Part shown: one piece after another, positions 15,427 to 23,584 of the stretch
Layout of the letters: every line of letters begins with the position of its first letter
Position numbering within the stretch: the first letter of the stretch is position 1
Assembly: GCA_963775085.1 (NCBI GenBank)
Contig: CAVZHO010000004.1
Span: 1 to 36,088, forward strand
Reading direction: 5' to 3'
Source of the DNA: JAAFIP01 sp963775085
GTDB taxonomy: Bacteria; Pseudomonadota; Gammaproteobacteria; Burkholderiales; Burkholderiaceae_C
Length of the DNA stretch: 36,088 nucleotides
Position numbers and translations under genes: made by a program
Notes under the pieces: generated by a model
Databases searched by the model: none
The model's input: the letters and a program-made list of their open reading frames with translations, nothing else
Told to the model about the DNA's origin: nothing

Positions 15427-15963
15427 ATGATGCAACGACGCAGCTATTTAATGGCCCTGGCCAGCGCAGGCGCACTTTGCGCCTGCGCTGGCGCACCGCA
15501 AATCAGTGACTACGCAGCGGAGAAACCCCAATTTGATTTAAAAAGCTATTTCAACGGCAAAGTGGACGGCTGGGGTATTTTTACGGATCGCAATGGCAAA
15601 GTCGTGCGCAGATTTCTGGTTGCCATGAACTGCACCTGGAATGGCGACGACGGCATTCTGGATGAGGACTTTACCTACAGCGATGGCACCAGACAAAAGC
15701 GCATCTGGCGTATGAAAAAACTACCCGATGGCCGCTACCAGGGCCGCGCCGACGATGTGGTCGGACTAGGCGAAGGACGGCAAATGGGCAACGCCTTTCG
15801 CTGGGGCTACACGTTGATGCTGCCCGTCGACGGCAAAACCTACGAAGTGCAGTTTGACGACTGGATGTACCAGATGGATGACAAGGTAGTCATCAACAAA
15901 GCAACCATGCGAAAGTTTGGCTTCACACTGGGCGAGCTGGTCGTCAACTTCCAAAAGCCTTGA
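15427..15963 (+). CDS. DUF3833 family protein, probable lipoprotein
   Basis: A 178-residue protein with a short basic start (MMQRRSYLMALASAGALCAC) and a possible lipobox ending at Cys20 (LCA-C), so it is probably an envelope lipoprotein. The mature part matches DUF3833: FDLKSYFNGKVDGWGIFTD, RRFLVAMNCTWNG, LDEDFTYSDGT and FDDWMYQMDDKVVINKATM. The last block suggests a lipocalin-like beta barrel. Function unknown; in this operon a role in handling modified lipids is inferred. A good ribosome binding site (AGGAAAA) precedes the ATG. Confidence 0.85.
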   Translation: MMQRRSYLMALASAGALCACAGAPQISDYAAEKPQFDLKSYFNGKVDGWGIFTDRNGKVVRRFLVAMNCTWNGDDGILDEDFTYSDGTRQKRIWRMKKLPDGRYQGRADDVVGLGEGRQMGNAFRWGYTLMLPVDGKTYEVQFDDWMYQMDDKVVINKATMRKFGFTLGELVVNFQKP

Positions 15964-15965
15964 GT

Positions 15966-16736
15966 ATGAGTCTGAACCCCTGCATTCCCCAGTGGTCGGG
16001 CCGGCGCGTCTGGTTGATCGGTGCGTCCACCGGCATTGGGCGCGCCACGGCTGAGCTGCTGCATAGCAAGGGCGCGAAGGTCATCGCCTCGGCACGCAGT
16101 AGGGAGGCCTTGCACGCTCTGGCCAGCCAATGCCCCGGCCTGGAGGTTTTGCCACTCGATGTTACCGATCCCGCCTCCGTACATGCCGCCGCAGTGCAGT
16201 TGCACAGCACCGGCCCTTTGGATCTGATGATGTACTGCGCAGGCACCTATGCGGCACAGCGGGCGCAGGACTTGCAAGTCACTGACATCACGCAGCACAT
16301 GCGGGTTAACTACCTGGGCGCAGTGCACAGTGTTGCTGCCGTCTTGCCTGCAATGTTGGCAGCAAAGCAGGGGCATATCAGTCTGGTATCCAGCGTGGCT
16401 GGCTTTCGCGGGCTGCCCAAATCACTGGCCTACGGGCCCACCAAAGCAGCGCTTATCAACCTGGCCGAGACGCTGTACATTGATTTGCATGATGAGGGCT
16501 TGGGGGTTAGCATCATCAACCCTGGTTTTGTAAAAACACCGCTCACCGCCCAGAATAGTTTTCACATGCCGGCACTTATCAGTCCTGCGCAAGCCGCTAT
16601 AGAAATAGTAAATGACTGGGAGCGCGGTAAATTTGAAATTCATTTCCCCAAGCGATTTACCTTATGGATGAAGCTGCTGCGTATCGTCCCCTATAGTTGG
16701 TACTTTAGAGCCACTCGGCGTTTTACGGGGCTGTAA
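15966..16736 (+). CDS. SDR family oxidoreductase
   Basis: A 256-residue short-chain dehydrogenase. Seen: VWLIGASTGIGRATAEL (NAD(P)-binding GxxxGIG), a MYCAGTY segment in place of NAG, SLVSSVAG with the catalytic Ser, and YGPTKAAL with the catalytic Tyr and Lys, then INPGFVKTPLT. All catalytic residues are present. A TTG at 15960 overlapping the upstream stop is in frame, but the ATG at 15966 is preferred. The substrate may be a lipid-derived ketone or alcohol (inference from the operon). Its stop overlaps the next start (TAATG). Confidence 0.9.
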   Translation: MSLNPCIPQWSGRRVWLIGASTGIGRATAELLHSKGAKVIASARSREALHALASQCPGLEVLPLDVTDPASVHAAAVQLHSTGPLDLMMYCAGTYAAQRAQDLQVTDITQHMRVNYLGAVHSVAAVLPAMLAAKQGHISLVSSVAGFRGLPKSLAYGPTKAALINLAETLYIDLHDEGLGVSIINPGFVKTPLTAQNSFHMPALISPAQAAIEIVNDWERGKFEIHFPKRFTLWMKLLRIVPYSWYFRATRRFTGL

Positions 16737-17212
16737 TGCTTATCCATCCAACCCATCCATCGCCGCTGCACACCCCCTTTGCCGAGGTAGCCCAGGTTGA
16801 ACGTGTGGTGCAATTTTTTCAATCGCTGCAACCCGACTCGATCGCTCGCCTGGGTGATTATTATGTGCAGGACGCTTACTTCAAGGACCCCTTCAATGAG
16901 GTGCATGACCTGAGCGAGATTGTCCGTATTTTCGACCACATGTTTGTGGCACTTGACGCGCCACACTTCATCGTCACGGAACGGGTAGTGCAGGGTGGGC
17001 AGTGTTTTCTGGTCTGGGATTTCAAGTTTCGCTTCAAACGATTTGACACCACTGCACAGCAGGTGGTGCGTGGCACGTCGCACCTACGCTTTGCCGCTGA
17101 CGGACGTATCTGCTACCACCGTGATTACTGGGATGCGGCGGAAGAGCTCTATGAAAAACTACCCGTTCTGGGTGGCCTCATGCGTTGGCTTAAGCACCGC
17201 GCAAATACTTAA
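16736..17212 (+). CDS. SnoaL-like / NTF2-fold protein
   Basis: A 158-residue cone-fold protein: VERVVQFFQSLQPDSIARLGDYYVQDAYFKDPF, a central HFIVTERVVQGGQCFLVWDF strand pair, and HLRFAADGRICYHRDYWDAAEELYEKLP at the end. This is the nuclear-transport-factor-2-like family that closes many operons with DUF3833 and SDR genes. A small-molecule binding or isomerase role is possible; no catalytic residues can be assigned. It is the last gene of the operon and converges on alr with a 30-bp gap; no clear terminator hairpin was seen. Confidence 0.82.
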   Translation: MLIHPTHPSPLHTPFAEVAQVERVVQFFQSLQPDSIARLGDYYVQDAYFKDPFNEVHDLSEIVRIFDHMFVALDAPHFIVTERVVQGGQCFLVWDFKFRFKRFDTTAQQVVRGTSHLRFAADGRICYHRDYWDAAEELYEKLPVLGGLMRWLKHRANT

Positions 17213-17242
17213 CGCCATCCCGAAACCCGCAACTCTAAGTCG

Positions 17243-18352
17243 CTAACCCACGTCCACTACCACCGGCACCCGCTGCGCCAGCGCGCACATCAATTCATAA
17301 CCTACCGTACCTGCAGCGGCGGCCACCTCGTCAATTGACAGTGTGACACCATTGCTGGCGCATCCCCATAGCGTGACCTCGCTGCCCATGGCGGCTTGAG
17401 GCACATCGGTAATGTCTACCGTGAGCATGTCCATGCTCACGCGGCCCAAGGTACGGGTGCGCACACCGTCCACCAGCACGGGTGTTCCGGTAGGGCACAG
17501 GCGCGGGTAGCCGTCGGCATAGCCGCAGGCCACCACGGCGATGCGCATAGATTTGCTTGCCACAAAAGAGGACCCATAGCCTACGCCATCACCCGCAGAC
17601 AGTTCGCAAACAGCTATTACTTTTGTAGCTAGCGTCATGCCGGGCTGGATGTCCCAATGGGCCATAGTGTGCTCAGGATAGTCTGTAGCGCTGCCGTACA
17701 GCGCGATGCCAGGCCTCACCCAGTCGCTGCGCAGATCATCCGCACTGTAACGAAGCGTAGCAGCACTGTTGCTCAAGCTACGCTCGCCGGACAGGTCTTG
17801 TGTCGTGGCGTTAAAAACCGCTAACTGCCGGGCGATACGGCTTTGCCCCTTGCATGCGGTATCTGCATCACTGAAGTGCGTCATCAACGATATCTCGTCC
17901 ACCTGAGGAAGCGCGTTCAGGCGCGTCCAGGCGCTGCGGTAGCTGGCGGGTTTAAAGCCCAGGCGATTCATGCCGGAGTTCATTTTCAAAAAAACCCGGT
18001 GCGCTGCATTGGTTTTATGTGCCGCCAGCATATCAATCTGCTCGGCGCAATGCACTGTATGCCACAGCGACAGTCGCGAGCACAGTTCCAAATCACGCGC
18101 ATCAAAAGCGCCTTCGAGCAGCAAGATCGGCCCGCGCCAGCCCAAATCGCGCACCCGCTGCGCCTCATCCAAGTCCAGCAGCGCAAAGCCGTCCGCTGCG
18201 CGCAGGCCCTCAAACACGCGCTCAATGCCGTGGCCATAGGCGTTGGCTTTGACCACTGCCCATAACTTGGCATCAGGCGCAGCCGCGCGGCAACGCGCCA
18301 GGTTGTGGCGCAGCGCGGCGGTATGGATGGTGGCCTGGATCGGGCGTGGCAT
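17243..18352 (-). CDS. alr: Alanine racemase
   Basis: This PLP enzyme makes D-alanine for peptidoglycan. Seen: the PLP-lysine motif LWAVVKANAYGHG (Lys about residue 34), MNSGMNRLGF with the conserved Arg, SNSAAT, and the second catalytic Tyr in DGVGYGSSF. At 369 residues it is of normal length. Near residue 240 the DNA (17605-17630) looks like the left hairpin of the dispersed repeat (GCTATTACTTTTGTAGC), but the encoded VIAVCELSAGDG fits the family, so no insertion is claimed. Divergent from lplT. Confidence 0.95.
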   Translation of the reverse strand: MPRPIQATIHTAALRHNLARCRAAAPDAKLWAVVKANAYGHGIERVFEGLRAADGFALLDLDEAQRVRDLGWRGPILLLEGAFDARDLELCSRLSLWHTVHCAEQIDMLAAHKTNAAHRVFLKMNSGMNRLGFKPASYRSAWTRLNALPQVDEISLMTHFSDADTACKGQSRIARQLAVFNATTQDLSGERSLSNSAATLRYSADDLRSDWVRPGIALYGSATDYPEHTMAHWDIQPGMTLATKVIAVCELSAGDGVGYGSSFVASKSMRIAVVACGYADGYPRLCPTGTPVLVDGVRTRTLGRVSMDMLTVDITDVPQAAMGSEVTLWGCASNGVTLSIDEVAAAAGTVGYELMCALAQRVPVVVDVG

Positions 18353-18496
18353 GGCGGTGGGGAGCAGGAAAAAGTGCAGTTGATGTGGCTGTCAAGCAGG
18401 TAAGTCGCTAGTGTAGGCGGGATCGAAAACACCTGCCACCGGCCTGCCCCATGCTATAAAGCCATGTCGTTGCAAAACTATTGAGAATATATCGAA
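18353..18496. promoter_or_regulatory. Divergent promoter gap between alr and lplT
   Basis: The 144-bp gap must hold promoters for both genes. No box pair matched well enough to place a promoter, and no repeat element is present. Confidence 0.3.
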
Positions 18497-19837
18497 GTGA
18501 AACGCGGTTTTTATACCATCATGTCGGCGCAGTTTTTCAGCTCGTTGGCCGACAATGCATTGTTTGTAGGGGCGGTAGAGCTTTTGCGCACCAATGGCGA
18601 ACCCGAGTGGAAGAGTGCGGCACTGGTACCGATGTTTGCACTGTTTTATGTATTGCTGGCACCCTTTGTAGGAGCCTTTGCCGACTCGCAGCCCAAAGGG
18701 CGCGTCATGCTGATCAGCAATACCGTCAAGGTGATTGGTTGCCTGATGATGCTTTTTGGCGTCAACCCGTTGGTGGCCTATGCCGTAGTGGGCTTGGGCG
18801 CTGCAGCGTACTCTCCCGCCAAATATGGCATCTTGACCGAGCTGCTGCCCGCCTCGCAACTGGTCAAAGCCAATGGCTGGATCGAGGGCCTGACGATCGC
18901 ATCGATCATATTGGGCGTGTTGGTGGGTGGCCAACTGGTGGGGCATTCGGTGTCGCATCTGCTGCTGTCGTTTGATTTTCCGGTATTTGACACGGGTGTG
19001 AACACCGCACCAGAGGCTGCCATTGCCGTGCTCATTGGCGTGTACGCTCTGGCCGCCTGGTTTACCACCCGCATCCCGCTCACGGGTGCCGAGATGCGCA
19101 AGCTGCCGCGCAACCTGTTTACCCTGTTACCCGATTTCTGGACCTGCAATTTGGCCCTGTGGCGTGACAAACTCGGCCAGATTTCGCTGGCCACCACCAC
19201 CTTGTTTTGGGGGGTGAGCGGCAATCTGCGCTACATTGTGCTGGCCTGGAGTGCCGCCGCCTTGGGCTACAGCACCACGCAGGCCTCGTCATTGGTGGGT
19301 GTGGTAGCGATTGGCACGGCCGTGGGTGCGATTGTGGCCTCGATGAAAATGCGCCTGGACCATGCCCCTAACGTCATGCCATTGGGGATTGCCATGGGCA
19401 TTTTGATGATTGCGCTGAACTTTATCCATAACGTGTGGGTGGCAGCACCGTTCTTGATTTTGCTGGGTGCCATCGGTGGATTTTTGGTGGTGCCGATGAA
19501 CGCCCTGTTGCAGCACCGGGGCCACAACCTGATGGGCGCGGGCCGCTCTATTGCCGTGCAAAACTTCAACGAACAGACTTGCATTCTGGGGCTGGGGGCT
19601 TTCTATACTCTGGTCTCTACCGTGGACTGGACTGAATTTGCCATCACGGAGACCCTGGGTTTGGATAATTTTGAACCCGAGCAGCTCAGCGCTTACCTGG
19701 CCATCACGATCTTTGGTTTGCTGGTGGCAGGGGTGATGTGGCTTATAAAGCGCTGGCATGCGTCTAACCATACGCACCACCGAGACGAGCTGGCGCGCTT
19801 GCTGCACATCGCCCGTAACGACAACCTGCATGGGTGA
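18497..19837 (+). CDS. lplT: Lysophospholipid transporter LplT
   Basis: An MFS-type flippase that returns lysophospholipids to the inner leaflet for re-acylation. The protein has 446 residues, longer than E. coli LplT (about 400), with 12 hydrophobic segments. Family signatures seen are QFFSSLADNALFVGAVELL, AYSPAKYGILTELLPASQLV, KANGWIEGLTI and GGFLVVPMNALLQHRGH. Translation starts at GTG 18497 (VKRGFYTIM as MKRGFYTIM), since no ATG lies at the conserved N-terminus. No acyltransferase (aas) gene adjoins. Adjacent to alr as commonly seen in this order. Confidence 0.93.
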   Translation: MKRGFYTIMSAQFFSSLADNALFVGAVELLRTNGEPEWKSAALVPMFALFYVLLAPFVGAFADSQPKGRVMLISNTVKVIGCLMMLFGVNPLVAYAVVGLGAAAYSPAKYGILTELLPASQLVKANGWIEGLTIASIILGVLVGGQLVGHSVSHLLLSFDFPVFDTGVNTAPEAAIAVLIGVYALAAWFTTRIPLTGAEMRKLPRNLFTLLPDFWTCNLALWRDKLGQISLATTTLFWGVSGNLRYIVLAWSAAALGYSTTQASSLVGVVAIGTAVGAIVASMKMRLDHAPNVMPLGIAMGILMIALNFIHNVWVAAPFLILLGAIGGFLVVPMNALLQHRGHNLMGAGRSIAVQNFNEQTCILGLGAFYTLVSTVDWTEFAITETLGLDNFEPEQLSAYLAITIFGLLVAGVMWLIKRWHASNHTHHRDELARLLHIARNDNLHG

Positions 19838-20735
19838 GAAGACCCTCGCGCGCTGGGCGGCGACAGCGCTGTTGCTCAATGCGCTGGTGTGGGGGCTGTC
19901 GTGGTGGCCGCTGCGTGCGCTGGAGCAGCATGGCCTGCACCCTTTGTGGGCCACCGCATTGGTCTATTGGTTTGCCCTGGCGTGCGTGCTGGCGCTACGC
20001 CCTGCCGCTTGGCGCTCCTGTCTGCGATGGCCGCTGCTGGGTGTGCTGGCACTGGCTTCGGGTTTTACCAATATTGGCTTTAATTGGGCGGTAACGGTCG
20101 GCGATGTAGTGCGTGTGGTACTGCTATTTTATTTGATGCCTGCATGGACGGTGCTATTGGCCTGGCCGATCCTGGGCGAGAAACCCAGCCGTATGGCATT
20201 GGTGCGCCTTTGCGTAGCAATGGCGGGGGTGCTGCTGGTGCTTAAACAGCCACAATCCCTCTGGCCGCTACCCCAGAGCCTGCCGGACTATTTGGCGCTC
20301 GGCGGCGGCATAAGTTTTGCTCTGACCAATATCATGCTGCGAAAATTGCGCTATACGCCTGACGAGGCGCGCATGGTGGCCATGTTTGGCGGAGGTGCAG
20401 TGATGGCCAGCATGGTGGCGCTGTGGGGCGGTTATGCCGGTTGGGTGCCCCCTGTGCCTGGGTTGACTACGGCCTGGCTCCCGCTGGCGCTGTGCTTGGC
20501 ATTGGCATTTTTAGTGGGCAATTTGGCCTTGCAGTTTGGCGCTGCGAGATTGCGTTCGACTACGACTGCCTTGGTAATGCTCTCAGAGGTGGTGTTTGCC
20601 AGTGTATCCTCGGTGCTGCTGGGGGTCTCCAGCCTGGGGCCACGCACGCTGCTGGGTGGCGCACTCATCTTGATAGCGGCCGCTTGGGCGGCGCTGGCAG
20701 AAGACTCACCCACGCCAAGGGCGAAAGTAACTTGA
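19830..20735 (+). CDS. EamA/DMT family transporter
   Basis: A 301-residue membrane protein with about ten hydrophobic segments in two EamA repeats; the first runs from WAATALLLNALVWGLSWW, the second from LALGGGISFALTNIMLRKL. ILGEKPSRMALVRL after the first repeat is the usual EamA motif. The substrate (amino acid or metabolite export) cannot be told. I start at ATG 19830, 8 bp inside the lplT end, because upstream in-frame residues are unlike the family. It converges with chpA with one base between the stop codons. Confidence 0.88.
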   Translation: MGEKTLARWAATALLLNALVWGLSWWPLRALEQHGLHPLWATALVYWFALACVLALRPAAWRSCLRWPLLGVLALASGFTNIGFNWAVTVGDVVRVVLLFYLMPAWTVLLAWPILGEKPSRMALVRLCVAMAGVLLVLKQPQSLWPLPQSLPDYLALGGGISFALTNIMLRKLRYTPDEARMVAMFGGGAVMASMVALWGGYAGWVPPVPGLTTAWLPLALCLALAFLVGNLALQFGAARLRSTTTALVMLSEVVFASVSSVLLGVSSLGPRTLLGGALILIAAAWAALAEDSPTPRAKVT

Positions 20736-20736
20736 A

Positions 20737-23562
20737 TTACGCCTCGACCATGGCCACTTCCTGCATTGCGAGGCGGCGCACATGCTCCAGCAACGTAGCG
20801 TCGGTATAGGGTTTGGTCAGGTACAAGTCTACGCCGGCTTGCAAAGCCAGGTCGCGGTGCTTGTCGCTGGCACGCGAGGTGATCATGATGACGGGCAGGC
20901 CCATGAAGTGCGGGATTTCGCGGATACGGCGGGTCAAATCCAGGCCGTTCAAGTTGGGCATTTCCAGGTCGGTCAGCACGATGGCGGGCGGCTTGTCCCG
21001 CAAGCTGTCGAGCGCCAAAAAACCGTCGTTGGCACTGGTGACCTCGTAGCCTGCGTCTTCCAGCAATTGCTCCATTGAGCGGCGCACCGACAGCGCATCA
21101 TCCACCACCAACACGCGGGTCTTTTTAACCGCCATACGTTTGCGCAGCGCCAGGGAGGCGCTTACACGCACATGGGAACGCGCAGCGCGCTCCAGCGCAG
21201 GCACGTCCAGTACAAACATCGGTTTGCCGTCGCCACGCATGGCGCCGCCCACCACCCCTGCGATACGACGCGTCAAGCGGCCTACGTCCTGCAGGATGAG
21301 TTCGCGGGCATCAATCACCGCGTCCACGATCAAGGCAATCGTCCCGCTGGCACCACGCACCAGCACACAAGGTTTGCTCAACCCCTGCAATGCCACGTTA
21401 TCCTCGAAACCCAACCACACTCCCAAACTGTAGACAGGGCATGGGATGTTTTGGTAGTCCAGCATTGCCTGTCCCTCGTGCAGGTGCAATTTGACCTCAT
21501 CCGCCGCCAGAGCCTGCACCACCTGGTCGGTCGGCAAGGCCACCCATTCGTCTGCACAGCTGACAATCAGCGAGTGTGTTGCACCGGTAGAGACTGGCAC
21601 ATGCATGGTAAATGTGGATCCCTCATAGGGTTTGGTGGCAATCTCTAAACGGCCTTTGAGGGCACTCACGCGGTCATTCACCACGTCCATGCCTACCCCT
21701 CTGCCAGATACTTCGGAGACCACGCCTTTGGTACTGAAACCGGGTCGCAAAATAATGCGGCACAACTCATCCTCAGTCATGTCGGTACCCGCAGCGATCA
21801 AGCCGTATTCCACAGCCTTGTCATAGATTGTGGGCAAGTCCAGTCCACGGCCATCATCTGAGCAAATCACTTCCACTTCCTGGCCGCTACGCCTGAAACT
21901 CAAGGTCACCGTGCCAATTTCGGGCTTACCCAGCATAGCGCGTTCATCAGCATCTTCCAGACCATGGTCTACCGCGTTGCGCAGCAGGTGGAGCAAGGGC
22001 TCGGTCAGGCGTGTGAGCACGTCGGCATCCAGTGTGGTGTTTTCGCCCAGCACCACGAGTTGGGCCAGCTTGCCCGTACTGGCGGCAGTTTGGGTGACGT
22101 TGCGTTTTAAACGGGTAACCACCGTTTTCACCGGCACCAAGCGCGCCAGCAGCAACTCACGGTGCTGCTCGCGCAATGAGTAGTCTTCATCACGCAACAG
22201 TTGCATGCTGCGCACCAAATACTTTTTGGCTTCGCGGGCAAACTCCAACTCGTCCTGCACGGCTTCACTGACAAAGCGCGACAGGCCGTGCAGTGCGTCG
22301 TAACGATCCATCTCCAGCGGATCAAAGCCCTCGCCCGTATCGCGCTTTTCATTCAGCTGCACCACCTGCTTGTCTACCGTTTGCTCAAGTTCACGCAAGC
22401 GGATATTGAGCTTGGCGTGGTGCAACTCCAGCGCCGCTAAGCGTTCATCGGCATCGCGTACAAACTGACTAAAGCGCTGGGTGTTGACAATCGACTGGCC
22501 CGCGCGGCGCAGCACACGGCTTAAACGGTCTACGCCTACGCGCAGGGTTTGCACCTCGGTACCGGGCGTGGCCGTCGACGCGTCACCCGCTTGGGGTGCT
22601 GGCACGGCGCGCGATGTATCGGTATCCCCTACACCCGCCAACAAGGGCTCGGGCGACTGCGAATCAATACTTTCATCGCGCATCCAGCCCACCCAGTCCA
22701 GCAAGCGCTGTAGGCACTCCAGAGCGCCGGTCGGTGGCGCTTCTTCGCCCTGTAAGTGCGCCACCATGTGCTGCAGCACACCCACGGCGTGCTGCATATC
22801 GCGCACCGCAGCCGGGTTGACCAGCTCGCCAGCCTGCACTTTTTCAAGCGCCCATTCCATGACGTCTTCCAGACGGTGCGATACCCGCCCGATGCCTGGC
22901 AAACCAATGATGTTTCCCGAACCTTTGAAGGTGTGTGCAATGCGCTGTGCTTCGACTAACTGCTCTACACTGGCATTGCCCAGCGCCAGGTTATCCAGAT
23001 GCCCCTGCAACTTATCCAGCTGTTCGGGTGCATCCATCAACATGGCCGAGAGCAGACCGATATCGACCTCGTCTGTTTCCAAACTGACATCCTCGGGCGC
23101 TGCGGGTTCCAATAAAGCCGTCGATTCGGCCAGATCTTCAGCACTCAAGGCGGGCGGCGTTAATAGCAGATCACGCAAAAACTCAAGCACCGCATCATCG
23201 GCGGTTTGCGGACAGGCACGCAGATAATCGAGAATGGCATCGGTAGTGTGTGGGTCGCTTGGAGCCGCCAGGTAGGCTTGCGCTGGTGCAATCCAGCCCT
23301 CCAGCCAGGCCAACGCTGCACTATCGGGTTGTTTGGCCTGCATGGCTGCAAATTCGGCGATTTGCTGCAGGTAGCCACCCCAACCGTGCAAACCCATCAT
23401 AGAGCTGGCTTGAATGGAGCGCTCAATAAACCCCAGCATCGGCTCGATATGTTCCGCAGCGTTGGTGGGCTCAAGATTGGCAAGGGCCAAGGCCTCTTGT
23501 GTCGACGGTACATCCAGCGCAAACTCTTCGCGCAGCAGGCTCAGCAAGTCGTCAAGGTTCAT
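20737..23562 (-). CDS. chpA: Hybrid CheA-type histidine kinase of the Pil-Chp system
   Basis: A 941-residue kinase controlling type IV pilus function. Residues 1-100 look like a degenerate phosphotransfer-type domain (SSMMGLHGWGGYLQQIAEFA) with no phospho-His. An active Hpt follows with H210 in AHTFKGSGNIIG. Then come the ATPase domain (LLHLLRNAVDHGLE; DDGRGLDLPT; GFSTKGVVSEVSGRGVGMDV), a CheW-like domain (about 655-795) and a C-terminal receiver (RVLVVDDALSVRRSMEQLL, phospho-Asp in VLTDLEMPNLNG, Lys in YLTKPY). P. aeruginosa ChpA is about 2500 residues with many phosphotransfer domains; this is a compact version, also called PilL. Last gene of the cluster, 22 bp after pilJ. Confidence 0.93.
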   Translation of the reverse strand: MNLDDLLSLLREEFALDVPSTQEALALANLEPTNAAEHIEPMLGFIERSIQASSMMGLHGWGGYLQQIAEFAAMQAKQPDSAALAWLEGWIAPAQAYLAAPSDPHTTDAILDYLRACPQTADDAVLEFLRDLLLTPPALSAEDLAESTALLEPAAPEDVSLETDEVDIGLLSAMLMDAPEQLDKLQGHLDNLALGNASVEQLVEAQRIAHTFKGSGNIIGLPGIGRVSHRLEDVMEWALEKVQAGELVNPAAVRDMQHAVGVLQHMVAHLQGEEAPPTGALECLQRLLDWVGWMRDESIDSQSPEPLLAGVGDTDTSRAVPAPQAGDASTATPGTEVQTLRVGVDRLSRVLRRAGQSIVNTQRFSQFVRDADERLAALELHHAKLNIRLRELEQTVDKQVVQLNEKRDTGEGFDPLEMDRYDALHGLSRFVSEAVQDELEFAREAKKYLVRSMQLLRDEDYSLREQHRELLLARLVPVKTVVTRLKRNVTQTAASTGKLAQLVVLGENTTLDADVLTRLTEPLLHLLRNAVDHGLEDADERAMLGKPEIGTVTLSFRRSGQEVEVICSDDGRGLDLPTIYDKAVEYGLIAAGTDMTEDELCRIILRPGFSTKGVVSEVSGRGVGMDVVNDRVSALKGRLEIATKPYEGSTFTMHVPVSTGATHSLIVSCADEWVALPTDQVVQALAADEVKLHLHEGQAMLDYQNIPCPVYSLGVWLGFEDNVALQGLSKPCVLVRGASGTIALIVDAVIDARELILQDVGRLTRRIAGVVGGAMRGDGKPMFVLDVPALERAARSHVRVSASLALRKRMAVKKTRVLVVDDALSVRRSMEQLLEDAGYEVTSANDGFLALDSLRDKPPAIVLTDLEMPNLNGLDLTRRIREIPHFMGLPVIMITSRASDKHRDLALQAGVDLYLTKPYTDATLLEHVRRLAMQEVAMVEA

Positions 23563-23584
23563 GGCCAGTTTGCCTCTGGCTTAT

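Noticed and set aside
17600..17640. Possible repeat insertion in alr
   Set aside because: GCTATTACTTTTGTAGC looks like the first hairpin of the dispersed repeat, but the protein there keeps normal alanine racemase length and sequence.
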